The translations under genes were made by a program, and so were the position numbers. Positions 18,768-27,358 of a stretch of DNA of 64,000 nucleotides are shown in pieces (positions within the stretch are counted from its first letter, which is position 1; each line of letters opens with the position of its first letter). Origin of the DNA: Novosphingobium percolationis (lineage in GTDB: Bacteria > Pseudomonadota > Alphaproteobacteria > Sphingomonadales > Sphingomonadaceae); the NCBI RefSeq assembly GCF_020179425.1, contig NZ_JAILYM010000002.1, forward strand, positions 248,001 to 312,000, given 5' to 3'. Below the pieces are notes generated by a model. It made no database searches and was not told the DNA's origin. It was given only the letters and a program-made list of their open reading frames with translations.

Positions 18768-19547
18768 ATGAATCTCGACGACGACATCGCCCTTGCCTTG
18801 CGCCTTGCCGACGCGGCGGGCGAGGCCATTCGCCCCCATTTTCGAAGCGTTTCCGCCGAGCGGAAGGGCGACTCCACCCCGGTGACGCTGGCAGACCACG
18901 CCGCCGAGGAGGCGATGCGCCGCCTGCTGAAGGCAGAGCGCCCGCGCGACACCGTGATCGGCGAGGAGTTCGGCGCGACGGCCGGGTCGTCGAATCGCAG
19001 CTGGGTGCTCGACCCGATTGACGGGACGGCGGGCTTTCTGGCGGGACGCCCGCTGTTCGGCACGCTGATCGCGCTGGTGGTCGAAGGCTTCCCGGTGCTT
19101 GGGGTGATCGACCAGCCGATCATTGGCGAGCGCTGGGTGGGCGTGATGGGCCGTCCGACCACGCTCAACGGGCGCGAGGTGCGCACGCGCCCCTGCCGCG
19201 AACTGGCCGAGGCGACGCTGGCGACGACCGGGCCGCACTACTTCGATGATCACCAAGGCCAGCACTTCATGGCGCTGGCGGCGAAGACCGACCACAAGCG
19301 CATGGTCATGGGTGGCGATTGCTACAACTATGCCATGCTGGCGACCGGGCAGCTCGACCTGGTGTGCGAGGCGAACCTGAAACTGCACGACTGGGCCGCG
19401 CTGGTGCCAGTGGTCGAAGGCGCGGGCGGGGTCATGGCCGACTGGAACGGCGAGCCGCTGCACGCAGGCTCCGACGGGCATGTGCTGGCGCTGGGCGACC
19501 CGGCGCGGCTGGAGGACGTGGTCGAGGCGCTCGCCTGCGGGCACTGA
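18768..19547 (+). CDS. hisN: Inositol-monophosphatase-family histidinol-phosphatase (HisN type)
   Basis: The protein has 259 residues and belongs to the Mg-dependent IMPase fold. Its metal site is formed by GEEFG (about 65-69), DPIDGTAGF (about 83-91) and the C-terminal DWAA segment. The pattern around DPIDGT and WVLDPIDGTAGFLAGRP matches the HisN-type histidinol-phosphate phosphatases, which dephosphorylate histidinol phosphate in histidine synthesis. A broader sugar-phosphatase role cannot be excluded. No clear ribosome binding site precedes the ATG. hisC lies at 37.8 kb, and no other his gene adjoins. A GGCT-fold gene follows 18 bp downstream. Confidence 0.75.
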   Translation: MNLDDDIALALRLADAAGEAIRPHFRSVSAERKGDSTPVTLADHAAEEAMRRLLKAERPRDTVIGEEFGATAGSSNRSWVLDPIDGTAGFLAGRPLFGTLIALVVEGFPVLGVIDQPIIGERWVGVMGRPTTLNGREVRTRPCRELAEATLATTGPHYFDDHQGQHFMALAAKTDHKRMVMGGDCYNYAMLATGQLDLVCEANLKLHDWAALVPVVEGAGGVMADWNGEPLHAGSDGHVLALGDPARLEDVVEALACGH

Positions 19548-19565
19548 GCGCGATCGGGGGCCTTC

Positions 19566-20018
19566 ATGCGCGGGCGGCTGTTCTTCTTCTATGGCACGCT
19601 GACCCACGACCACGACAATGCGATGACGCGCGCGGTGCTGCCGCTGCTGCGCCCGGTGGGGCGCGCGGCGGCGCGGGGCGTGGTGCTGGCGGTGCGCGAT
19701 CCGCAAGGCTGGTATCCCGTGCTGCGCCCCGGGGGCGGCGAGGCTCGCGGCTGGCTCTATGCGGCGGGGCCGGGGTTCGGACCGCGCGCGCTGCGACTGC
19801 TCGATGCCTATGAAACGGCCGACCGGCGACCGGGCCAGCGCGAATATCGGCGGCAGGTGATCGGCGTGCGGCTGGGGCGGCGCGCCGTGCGGGCGCAGGC
19901 TTATGTTCATGCCGTGCCTGCGCATGGCGGAATGCTGCGCGTCCATCGGGGCGATTTTGCAGGCTTTGTCGCGCAGAGGCGGGGCAAGTCGTTCAGAAGT
20001 ATCGTCCCGCTTGCGTGA
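19566..20018 (+). CDS. Gamma-glutamylcyclotransferase-like (AIG2/GGCT fold) protein
   Basis: The protein has 150 residues. The N-terminal FFFYGTL (about residues 6-12) is the substrate-loop signature of the GGCT/AIG2 fold. A Tyr near AYETADRRPG and the mostly-beta core fit the family, whose members cleave gamma-glutamyl peptides to 5-oxoproline or have unknown substrates. It is arginine-rich (many RR pairs). It is likely co-transcribed with the phosphatase gene, 18 bp upstream. The specific reaction is not established. Confidence 0.72.
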   Translation: MRGRLFFFYGTLTHDHDNAMTRAVLPLLRPVGRAAARGVVLAVRDPQGWYPVLRPGGGEARGWLYAAGPGFGPRALRLLDAYETADRRPGQREYRRQVIGVRLGRRAVRAQAYVHAVPAHGGMLRVHRGDFAGFVAQRRGKSFRSIVPLA

Positions 20019-20028
20019 TCCGGTTGCG

Positions 20029-20046
20029 CGTGCAACCTGTTGCACG
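20029..20046. repeat. 18-nt palindrome before the amidohydrolase gene
   Basis: CGTGCAA-CCTG-TTGCACG is a perfect 7-bp inverted repeat 24 bp upstream of the amidohydrolase start and 10 bp after the preceding stop codon. It could be an operator or an RNA hairpin that separates the two genes. Confidence 0.5.
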
Positions 20047-20070
20047 AACGGACAACAGGGAACGCGGGCG

Positions 20071-21354
20071 ATGACGATGCGCAAGGTGATGATGGCGACG
20101 GGCGGGCTGGTACTGGCGGCGCTGGCGCCGACGGCGCAGGCGGGCACGGTGGTGGTGCGCGCCGCGCACATGATCGACGTGATCGCGGGCAAGCGCGTGG
20201 ACGATGCGCAGGTCGTCGTCACCGATGGACGCATCGCGGCGGTGGGCAAGCGTGGCGATGCCGTGCCCCAAGGCGCCGAAGTGATCGACCTTGGCGGGCG
20301 CACGCTGCTGCCGGGCCTGATCGACATGCACGTCCACCTGACCAGCGACCCGCGCTATTCGGGCTATCGCGGGCTGGAATACACCGATGCGTTCTGGACG
20401 GTGGTGGGCGTGGACAGCGCGCGCCGGACGCTGGACGCGGGCTTCACCACCGTGCGCAACGTGGGCGCGGGCGACTATGCCGACGTGGCGCTGAAGCAGG
20501 GCATCGCCGAAGGCTATATCACCGGGCCGCGCATCGTGCCTGCGACCTACGCGCTGGGGGCGACGGGCGGGCATTGCGATTCGACCGAGTTTCCGCCCTC
20601 GATCCACGCCGAGGTGCCGGGCGTGGCGGATTCGCCCGACGCTTTCCGCGCGCTGGTGCGCAAGGTGCGCAAGTACGGCGCCGAAGTGATCAAGATCTGC
20701 GCCACCGGCGGCGTGTTCTCGAAGACCGATTCGGTCGGCGCGCAGCAGATGGGCGAGGCCGAGCTGAAGGCCGTGGTCGATGAAGCGCACATGCTGGGGA
20801 TGCGCGTGGCCGCCCACGCCCACGGCACGGAAGGGATCAACGCCGCATTGCGTGCCGGGGTGGACACGATCGAGCATGCCAGCCTTGCCGATGCCGAAAG
20901 CTTCCGGCTCGCCAAGGAAAAGGGCGCGGCGCTCGACATGGACATCTACAACGACGACTACATCCTGGCCGAAGGCGCGAAGAACGGCGTGTTCGCCGAG
21001 AGTCTCGAAAAGGAGCGGATGATCGGGCGCAAGCAGCGCGAGACCTTCCGCGCCGCGCACGCCGCCGGGGTGACGCTGCTGTTTGGCACCGATGGCGGGG
21101 TCTATCCCAACGGCAACAACGCGTTGCAGTTTGCCAAGATGGTCGAATGGGGCATGACCCCGATCGAGGCGATCCGCGCCGCGACGGTGACGGCGGCCAA
21201 GTACCTCGACAAGACGGGCGACGTCGGCGCGATTGAGAAGGGCCGCTATGGCGACCTGATCGCGGTGGACGGCGACCCGCTGGCCGACGTGCGCGCGCTG
21301 GAAAAGGTCAGCTTCGTGATGAAGGGGGGCGCGGTGGCCAAGACCGCGCCCTGA
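20071..21354 (+). CDS. Exported metal-dependent amidohydrolase (Xaa-Pro dipeptidase/imidazolonepropionase-like)
   Basis: The protein has 427 residues. A signal peptide (about 1-24, ending in APTAQA) points to the periplasm. The amidohydrolase TIM-barrel metal ligands appear as DMHVHL (His87, His89), EVIKICATGG with a possible carbamylated lysine, RVAAHAHG, TIEHAS and FGTDGG. Closest in pattern are the exported peptidase-like amidohydrolases that cleave Xaa-Pro dipeptides or hydrolyse acyl/lactam bonds. The C-terminal ALEKVSFVMKGG strand closes the composite beta domain. The gene is convergent with the chemoreceptor gene, four bases apart. Confidence 0.88.
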   Translation: MTMRKVMMATGGLVLAALAPTAQAGTVVVRAAHMIDVIAGKRVDDAQVVVTDGRIAAVGKRGDAVPQGAEVIDLGGRTLLPGLIDMHVHLTSDPRYSGYRGLEYTDAFWTVVGVDSARRTLDAGFTTVRNVGAGDYADVALKQGIAEGYITGPRIVPATYALGATGGHCDSTEFPPSIHAEVPGVADSPDAFRALVRKVRKYGAEVIKICATGGVFSKTDSVGAQQMGEAELKAVVDEAHMLGMRVAAHAHGTEGINAALRAGVDTIEHASLADAESFRLAKEKGAALDMDIYNDDYILAEGAKNGVFAESLEKERMIGRKQRETFRAAHAAGVTLLFGTDGGVYPNGNNALQFAKMVEWGMTPIEAIRAATVTAAKYLDKTGDVGAIEKGRYGDLIAVDGDPLADVRALEKVSFVMKGGAVAKTAP

Positions 21355-21358
21355 ACGT

Positions 21359-23224
21359 TCAGAATTCCGACCAGTCCTCCACCGCTGCCCCGCCGCTGGC
21401 GATCCGGCGCGGCGCGGGCGCCGTAGCGGTGTCGATGGCGCGCGGCGGAGGCGGCGCGGAATAGGCGAGGCTGGCGACGGGGCCGGGGCCGGGGAAGGCC
21501 GCGCGCCCGGCCTGCGCATCGCCGAGGCGGAAGCGGCCGACCATCTGCAGCAGTTCGCCCGACTGGGTGGCGAGGCTGCGCGCGGCGGCGGTCGACTGCT
21601 CGCTCATCGCCGCGTTCTGGTGGGTCATCTTGCCCATTTCGGTGATCGCGGCGTTGACTTGCAGCAGGCTCGACGATTGCGCGTCCGAGGCCTCCGCGAT
21701 GCGCGTCATCAGCGCGCTGACGCGGTGGATCTGGTCGACGATGCGGCCCAATGCGTTGCCGGTTTCGGAGACGAGCGCGACGCCGCTGGCGACTTCGCGC
21801 GAGGCCTGGCCGATCCGCGTCTTGATCTCGCTGGCGGCTTCGGCGCTGCGCTGGGCGAGCGCGCGCACTTCGGTGGCGACGACCGCGAAGCCCTTGCCCG
21901 CCTCGCCCGCGCGGGCGGCTTCGACCCCGGCGTTGAGCGCCAGCAGGTTGGTTTGGAAGGCGATGCCGTCGATCAGGCCGATGATCTGCTCGATTTCGCG
22001 GCTGGTGCCCTCGATCGCGTCCATCGCGGCGATGGCGCGGCGCACCACGTCTTCGGACGCGGTGGCTTCGCCCGTGGCCCCGGCGACCGCGCGGTGCGCC
22101 TCTTGCGCGGCGCTGGCCGAATCGGCGACGGTGCGGGTGACTTCGGCGAGCGCGGCGGCGGATTCTTCGAGGCTGGCGGCCTGTTCCTCGGTGCGCGAGG
22201 ACAAGTCCTGCGAGGCGTGGCGGATCTCGCCCGCGCCGCGATCGACCCCGTGCGAGACGGCGGCGATGGCGCCGAGCGTTTCGGCCAGCGTGGCGGCGGC
22301 ACCGTTGTAATCGGCCTTGAGCGAGGCGAAGATGCCGGGCAGCTCGGCGTCGATGCGGCGGACCAGATCGCCGCGCGAGAGGTCGGCGAGCGCGGCGCCG
22401 ACGTTGTCGACGATGAGCCGGGCCTGCTCTTCCTTGGCGCGTTCGGCCGCGACCAGCAGGTCGCGCAGTGCCAGCGTTGCCCGCGACAGGTCGCCCACTT
22501 CGTCGCGCCGCTCGGTGGCGCGGGCGATGACATCGGTGCGCCCTTCGGCGAGCAGCGAGATGGTCTCGGTCACTTCGACCAGCGGGTTGGCGATGACGCG
22601 GGTCAGCGCCACCAGCAGCACCCCGGCGAGCACGAACGCGAGCAGGGTGACGCCGACGACGATCATGCGCGCGGTGAAGGCAAGGCCGGCGGCGTCGGAC
22701 GCCACCTTCTTCATGACTTGCGCCTGCGCATTCCAGATCGCGTCGCCAGCGGTGTTGAGGTGTTCATAGTCGGCGGCGAGGGCGTGGTACTGATCGAGCG
22801 CTTCCTGGTTGCGGTTGGCGGCCGACAGCGCCAGCATCTGGTCGGACTGGCGATAATAGGCATCGCGCAGGGGCACGAAGGCTTGTAGCGCGGCCTTGGT
22901 GTTCTGCTTTTGCAGGCGCGGGGTGAGCCAGGCGACCTTTTCGTCGATCAGGTGGCGCTGTGCCTGCACGGCGGCGGTCGCTTGCCGGATTTCCTCCGGC
23001 GTGGTCGAGAGGATATGCGCGGCTTCTGCCCCGTGCATGTCGGACACCGCACCGGACAGGGCCGCCGCTGCTTCCAGTTTTTCCCGCCGTGAAACGCCGA
23101 GATCCTGCGTGACGTCGGACAGCGAGCCAAGACCGAAGAAGCCCACGCTGCCGACGACCAGCAACGTGAGGATGAAGGCTGCGACCGCGAGCAGCAGCTT
23201 GCGGGAAATCGGCAGGTCGGCCAT
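21359..23224 (-). CDS. Methyl-accepting chemotaxis protein
   Basis: This 621-residue transmembrane chemoreceptor has TM1 at about 8-30, a periplasmic four-helix ligand domain (about 31-185), TM2 at about 187-210, HAMP segments and a long cytoplasmic coiled coil. The signalling tip reads [20 protein letters not shown]. The protein ends in EDWSEF, which resembles the CheR/CheB-docking C-terminal pentapeptide (NWETF in E. coli). No other chemotaxis gene adjoins, so it is an orphan receptor. The start MADLPISRK has an AAAGGGA tract about ten bases ahead. Its ligand is unknown. Confidence 0.94.
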   Translation of the reverse strand: MADLPISRKLLLAVAAFILTLLVVGSVGFFGLGSLSDVTQDLGVSRREKLEAAAALSGAVSDMHGAEAAHILSTTPEEIRQATAAVQAQRHLIDEKVAWLTPRLQKQNTKAALQAFVPLRDAYYRQSDQMLALSAANRNQEALDQYHALAADYEHLNTAGDAIWNAQAQVMKKVASDAAGLAFTARMIVVGVTLLAFVLAGVLLVALTRVIANPLVEVTETISLLAEGRTDVIARATERRDEVGDLSRATLALRDLLVAAERAKEEQARLIVDNVGAALADLSRGDLVRRIDAELPGIFASLKADYNGAAATLAETLGAIAAVSHGVDRGAGEIRHASQDLSSRTEEQAASLEESAAALAEVTRTVADSASAAQEAHRAVAGATGEATASEDVVRRAIAAMDAIEGTSREIEQIIGLIDGIAFQTNLLALNAGVEAARAGEAGKGFAVVATEVRALAQRSAEAASEIKTRIGQASREVASGVALVSETGNALGRIVDQIHRVSALMTRIAEASDAQSSSLLQVNAAITEMGKMTHQNAAMSEQSTAAARSLATQSGELLQMVGRFRLGDAQAGRAAFPGPGPVASLAYSAPPPPRAIDTATAPAPRRIASGGAAVEDWSEF

Positions 23225-23364
23225 TGCTTACGCGTCCCTTTGTTCAGCACAGCCGGTTAAGGCGGCGGCGTTAGAACAATGGCGCGCCCGGGCTCGGGGA
23301 TTCTACGCAGGGTCGCCGGGGCGCCATGCGGTTGCATCGGGCCGCGCGGCGCGCTACATCGACG

Positions 23365-23446
23365 CCAGCATCAAGAGTTGGGGAAGACGCCCCGACGCCA
23401 ACCTGCCTCTCCGGGCAAGGTGGCGCCTCCGCAAGGGGGGATGTGG
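23365..23446 (+). ncRNA. SAM-I-like (S-box) riboswitch in the metA leader
   Basis: The leader folds like an S-box aptamer. P1 is formed by CC(A)GCATC at 23365-23372 and GATGTGG at 23440-23446, followed immediately by the conserved AAGAG. P2 is GTTGG/CCAAC (23377-23381 with 23398-23402), with an inner GGGG/CCCC stem. P3 is ACCTGCC/GGCAAGGT (23401-23421). The block AGGTGGC leads into P4, CTCC-GCAA-GGGG (23427-23438), closing with GATG. Order and linkers match SAM-I, and the gene downstream makes methionine precursors. The core is divergent, so a variant class is possible. Confidence 0.66.
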
Positions 23447-23495
23447 CCGGTCCGGCAACCAAGCGGAACCCAGCCCATTGCCCCTGCAGCGTCTG

Positions 23496-23514
23496 TCCTC
23501 GCCTGGTCCGAGGG
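23496..23514 (+). promoter_or_regulatory. Shine-Dalgarno-sequestering hairpin of metA
   Basis: CCTCG at 23497-23501 pairs with CGAGG at 23509-23513 around a CCTGGTC loop, burying the GAGGGA ribosome binding site that lies eight bases before the GTG start. This is a plausible expression platform for translational shut-off when the upstream SAM aptamer is occupied. Confidence 0.55.
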
Positions 23515-23523
23515 AATTGAGAC

Positions 23524-24432
23524 GTGCCGATCCGTATTGCCGACAACCTGCCCGCCCGCCGTACGCTGGAAGCCGAGGGCGTGATCGTGATGGGCGAGAC
23601 CGAAGCCGCCCGGCAGGACATCCGCCCCTTGCGCGTCGCGCTGCTCAACCTGATGCCCGACAAGATCACCACAGAAACGCAGATCGCGCGCGTGCTGGGG
23701 GCAACGCCCTTGCAGGTGGAACTGGAACTGGTGCGCATTTCCGACCACGTCAGCAAGAACACCGCCGCGGGGCACCTCGCCGCGTTCTATCGCCCGTGGT
23801 GCGAGGTGAAGGCCGAGAAGTTCGACGGGCTGATCGTCACCGGCGCGCCGGTCGAGACACTGCCGTTCGAGGACGTGACCTATTGGGACGAGCTGCGGCG
23901 CATCCTCGACTGGTCGCAGACCCACGTGCATCGCACGCTGGCGGTGTGCTGGGGCGCGATGGCGGCGCTGCACCACTTCCACGGGGTGGAAAAGCACGAA
24001 CTTGCGGCCAAGGCTTCGGGCGTGTTCCGCCACCACAACCGCGCGCCGGCCAACCCGTGGATGCGCGGGCTTCCCGACGTGTTCGACGTGCCCGTATCGC
24101 GCTGGAGTGAGATGCGCCGCGAGGATCTGCCCGAAGGGCGGGGCCTGCACGTGCTGGCCGAGAGCGACGACACCGGGCTGTGCCTGATCGACGATCCGGC
24201 GCACAACGCGCTGCACATGTTCAACCACCTGGAATACGACACGCTGACGCTGGCCGGCGAATATGCGCGCGATGAGGGCGGATACCTGCCGCAGCACTAT
24301 TTCCCGGGCGATGATCCCAAGGGGCACCCGGTGAACACCTGGCGCGGGCACGGGCACCTGCTGTTCGGCAACTGGATCAACGAGACGTACCAGACGACGC
24401 CGTTCGCGATGGGGGATATCGGGCGGGCGTGA
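23524..24432 (+). CDS. metA: Homoserine O-acyltransferase, MetA family
   Basis: Activates homoserine for methionine synthesis. The protein has 302 residues and numbering collinear with E. coli MetA. The catalytic nucleophile is Cys142 (AVCWGAM), and the His235/Glu237 pair lies in MFNHLEYD. Residue 111 is Glu (GAPVETLPF). In this family Glu111 selects acetyl-CoA and Gly111 succinyl-CoA, so it is probably a homoserine O-acetyltransferase despite the usual 'succinyltransferase' label. The start is a GTG with GAGGGA eight bases ahead, inside a hairpin. A SAM-type riboswitch precedes it. Confidence 0.95.
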   Translation: MPIRIADNLPARRTLEAEGVIVMGETEAARQDIRPLRVALLNLMPDKITTETQIARVLGATPLQVELELVRISDHVSKNTAAGHLAAFYRPWCEVKAEKFDGLIVTGAPVETLPFEDVTYWDELRRILDWSQTHVHRTLAVCWGAMAALHHFHGVEKHELAAKASGVFRHHNRAPANPWMRGLPDVFDVPVSRWSEMRREDLPEGRGLHVLAESDDTGLCLIDDPAHNALHMFNHLEYDTLTLAGEYARDEGGYLPQHYFPGDDPKGHPVNTWRGHGHLLFGNWINETYQTTPFAMGDIGRA

Positions 24433-24564
24433 GGGGACGACTCTGCTTGCCTTTGGCGTCCGCTTCCCCTAACGGCGCCGCTTCCGTTGCGCGGAATCGC
24501 TGACTCGCCTGGCTAACTAGGGCTGCCATGGCGGGTCTTCCGTGCTTTTGTCTAGGAGACGAAA

Positions 24565-24768
24565 ATGCCCAAGATGAAGACCAAGAGCGGCGTCAAGAAG
24601 CGCTTCAAGCTCACGGCCACCGGCAAGGTGAAGCACGGCGTCGCCGGCAAGCGCCACCGCCTGATCAGCCACAACGCCAAGTACATCCGCCAGAACCGCG
24701 GCATGGACGTGATCTCCGACGCCGATGCGAAGGTGATCAAGAAGTGGGCGCCCTACGGGCTGAACTGA
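24565..24768 (+). CDS. rpmI: 50S ribosomal protein L35
   Basis: The protein has 67 residues, very basic, with the family start [15 protein letters not shown] and the end KKWAPYGLN. It has an AGGAGAC ribosome binding site. It heads a pair with rplT, 14 bp upstream of it. The usual infC neighbour is absent and metA lies upstream instead. The 132-bp spacer contains a GGCTAACTAGG tract that may be its -10 region. Confidence 0.97.
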   Translation: MPKMKTKSGVKKRFKLTATGKVKHGVAGKRHRLISHNAKYIRQNRGMDVISDADAKVIKKWAPYGLN

Positions 24769-24782
24769 GGAGCGCTTAACTT

Positions 24783-25142
24783 ATGAGCCGTATCAAGCGT
24801 GGTGTTACCACCCGTGCCAAGCACAAGCGGATTCTGGATCAGGCGAAGGGCTATCGCGGCCGTCGCAAGAACACCATCCGCGTCGCCCGTCAGGCCGTCG
24901 AAAAGGCCGGCCAGTACGCGTACCGCGACCGCAAGGTCAAGAAGCGCACCTTCCGCGCCCTGTGGATCCAGCGCATCAACGCTGCCGTCCGCGCCGAAGG
25001 CCTGACCTATTCGCAGTTCATCCACGGCGTGAAGCTGGCGGGCATCGAACTCGACCGCAAGGCCATGGCCGACCTCGCCATGAACGAAGGTGGCGTGTTC
25101 ACCGCCGTCATCGCGCAGGCGAAGGCCGCTCTTCCGGCGTAA
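24783..25142 (+). CDS. rplT: 50S ribosomal protein L20
   Basis: The protein has 119 residues, the normal length. It binds 23S rRNA early in large-subunit assembly. The family start [20 protein letters not shown] is cleanly recognisable, with [20 protein letters not shown] after it and [13 protein letters not shown] in the C-terminal half. It is co-transcribed with rpmI and closed by a rho-independent terminator 58 bp after the stop. Confidence 0.97.
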   Translation: MSRIKRGVTTRAKHKRILDQAKGYRGRRKNTIRVARQAVEKAGQYAYRDRKVKKRTFRALWIQRINAAVRAEGLTYSQFIHGVKLAGIELDRKAMADLAMNEGGVFTAVIAQAKAALPA

Positions 25143-25199
25143 GCGCTGGTTGGGGCTGCTCTGCCGGCGTAGCCGCCAGCAGCAAGGCTGACAGAATTG

Positions 25200-25232
25200 G
25201 GGCGCTGACCATAGCGGTTGGCGCCCTTTTTC
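25200..25232 (+). terminator. Rho-independent terminator of rpmI-rplT
   Basis: GGGCGCTGACC and GGTTGGCGCCC form an 11-bp stem (with two G-T pairs) around ATAGC, followed by TTTTT. It cuts the ribosomal-protein pair off from the AraC gene and pheST downstream. Confidence 0.85.
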
Positions 25233-25327
25233 GTGCGCGTCTTCCGGTGGTGCCGGATTTGCGTGTATCTTTGGAAACCATTTTGGGTCTATGCCCTTGG
25301 CCAAGGGTATAAAAGGGGTTCGCCAGC

Positions 25328-26224
25328 GTGACCGGGGATGTGTCCGTCCGGGTTCGATTCCATCCACCGCCAGCGGCGCTGCGGCCATATTTCACCACGT
25401 TCTACCTGACCGAGATCGACGTCGCCCACGGCGGCAGCACGTTCGACTGGCTGCATCCCGAATGGGCCAACCTGCGGCTGTTCCAGGGCAGCCTGCCCGA
25501 TAGCGACATCGGCGGGCGCGATCCGCTGGGCGGGGTGCCCGCGACCTTCACCGGGCCGACCAGCACCAGCGTGCGCTTTGCCATCGGCACGACGCGGATC
25601 TGGGGCATCGGCCTGCTGCCGCTGGGCTGGGCGCGCTTCGTCGATGCGCCCGCGCACCTTTATGCCGACCGGCTGATGGACCCGTTGCGCGAGCGGATCT
25701 TTGCCCCGTTCCGCCCGCTGATCGATGGCCTGTTCGGCGACGAGCCCGACGAGGCGGCGGAACTGGCGCGGATCGGCGAGCATTTCCTTGCCCGCCCGCC
25801 GCTCGACCTGCCCGACGAGGAACGCATCGTCGCCTGCCATGCGGCGCTGCTCGATCCCGAGCTGTCGACCGTGGCGGACTTTGCCGAGGCCGCGCACTTG
25901 CCCGCGCATACGCTGGAACGGCTGTGCCGCCGCCACTTCGGCTTTCCGCCAAGGCTGTTGCTGCGCCGCCAGCGCTTCATGCGCAGCTTGGCGCAATACA
26001 TGCTCGATCCCAGCCTGAAGTGGATCGGCGCGATCGACGGGCACTATCACGACCAGGCTCAGTTCGTGCGCGACTTCCACCGCTTCATGGGGATGAGCCC
26101 GCGCCAGTATTCGTCCGCCCCGCATCCGGTGCTGGCAGCGGTGATGCGCGCGCGGCAGGACGCGGCTGGCGCGGCGGTGCAGGCGCTGCACAATCCGCTG
26201 CTGAAGCATCCGGCGGACCGGTAA
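25328..26224 (+). CDS. AraC-family transcriptional regulator
   Basis: The protein has 298 residues. An N-terminal sensor domain (about 1-165) with RPYFTTFYLTEID and FAIGTTRIWGIGLLPLGW is followed by a helix-turn-helix domain (about 170-270) with VADFAEAAHLPAHTLERLCRRHFG and the FVRDFHRFMGMSPRQY signature. The start is a GTG with AAGGGG about ten bases ahead. It lies between the rplT terminator and pheS, a place where many relatives run straight from rplT to pheS. It resembles the AraC protein at 17616-18563 in domain plan, not closely in sequence. The target and effector are unknown. Confidence 0.88.
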   Translation: MTGDVSVRVRFHPPPAALRPYFTTFYLTEIDVAHGGSTFDWLHPEWANLRLFQGSLPDSDIGGRDPLGGVPATFTGPTSTSVRFAIGTTRIWGIGLLPLGWARFVDAPAHLYADRLMDPLRERIFAPFRPLIDGLFGDEPDEAAELARIGEHFLARPPLDLPDEERIVACHAALLDPELSTVADFAEAAHLPAHTLERLCRRHFGFPPRLLLRRQRFMRSLAQYMLDPSLKWIGAIDGHYHDQAQFVRDFHRFMGMSPRQYSSAPHPVLAAVMRARQDAAGAAVQALHNPLLKHPADR

Positions 26225-26269
26225 GGCGGCTTGGTTTTTGGTGCGTTTGGCGCTAGCGCGCGCAGCACC

Positions 26270-27358
26270 ATGGAACAGCTCGAACAGACTCTGGCCGCGA
26301 TCGCCGCGGCCGACACGCCCGATGCGGTGGAAGCGATCCGCGTGGCCGCGCTTGGCAAGCAGGGGTGGGTTTCCGCCCTGCTCAAGACGCTGGGGGGCAT
26401 GAGCCCGGACCAGCGGCAGGCCGAAGGCCCGAAGATCCACGCGGCGCGCGAAGGCGTGACGGCGGCGCTGGCAGAGCGCAAGGGCGCGCTGGAAAGCGCG
26501 GCGCTGGACGCGCGGCTGGCGGCCGAGACGGTCGACCTGTCGCTGCCCGGGCCCGAGGCTCCGCGCGGGTCGGTCCACCCGGTTTCGCAGGTGATGGACG
26601 AGCTGGCCGAGATCTTTGCCGACCTGGGCTTTGCCGTGGCGAGCGGGCCGGAGATCGAGGACGACTGGCACAACTTCACCGCGCTCAACATGCCCGAAAC
26701 GCACCCGGCGCGCGCGATGCACGATACGTTCTACTTCCCCGATCAGGACGCCAAGGGCCGGTCGATGCTGCTGCGCACGCACACCAGCCCGGTGCAGATC
26801 CGCACGATGCTGGCAGAAGGCGCGCCCTTGCGCATCATCGCGCCGGGGCGGGTCTATCGCTCTGACTCGGATGCGACCCACACCCCGATGTTCCACCAGA
26901 TCGAAGGCCTGGTGATCGACAAGGGCATCCACCTCGGCCACCTCAAGTGGACGCTGGAGACCTTCCTCAAGGCCTTCTTCGAGCGCGACGACATCGTGCT
27001 GCGGCTTCGCCCGAGCTACTTCCCCTTCACCGAGCCGTCGGTGGAGGTCGACGTCGGCTATACCCTCGTCAACGGCAAGCGTGTCGTCGGCGGCGGCGGC
27101 GATGTCGAGAACGGCGGCTGGATGGAAGTGCTGGGCAGCGGCATGGTCAACCGCAAGGTGATCGAGTTCGGCGGGCTGGATCCCGACGAATGGCAGGGCT
27201 TTGCCTTCGGCACCGGCGTCGACCGGCTCGCCATGCTCAAGTACGGCATGGACGACTTGCGCGCCTTCTTCGATGGCGATGCGCGCTGGCTGGCGCACTA
27301 TGGTTTCGGGGCGCTTGACGTGCCCACCCTCTCGGGCGGCGTGGGAGTCAAGTCGTGA
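26270..27358 (+). CDS. pheS: Phenylalanine--tRNA ligase alpha subunit
   Basis: This is the catalytic subunit of the class II alpha2beta2 synthetase. The protein has 362 residues. An N-terminal coiled coil (about 1-90) for tRNA binding is followed by the aminoacylation core with motif 2 ([31 protein letters not shown]) and motif 3 ([16 protein letters not shown]). The start at MEQLEQTL fits the family; an in-frame ATG 13 codons earlier does not. The stop overlaps the GTG start of pheT. Confidence 0.96.
   Translation: MEQLEQTLAAIAAADTPDAVEAIRVAALGKQGWVSALLKTLGGMSPDQRQAEGPKIHAAREGVTAALAERKGALESAALDARLAAETVDLSLPGPEAPRGSVHPVSQVMDELAEIFADLGFAVASGPEIEDDWHNFTALNMPETHPARAMHDTFYFPDQDAKGRSMLLRTHTSPVQIRTMLAEGAPLRIIAPGRVYRSDSDATHTPMFHQIEGLVIDKGIHLGHLKWTLETFLKAFFERDDIVLRLRPSYFPFTEPSVEVDVGYTLVNGKRVVGGGGDVENGGWMEVLGSGMVNRKVIEFGGLDPDEWQGFAFGTGVDRLAMLKYGMDDLRAFFDGDARWLAHYGFGALDVPTLSGGVGVKS

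Noticed and set aside
23225..23523. A SAM-II or cobalamin riboswitch before metA
   Set aside because: Neither the SAM-II pseudoknot consensus nor the B12 box could be found on either strand; the fold fits the S-box pattern instead.
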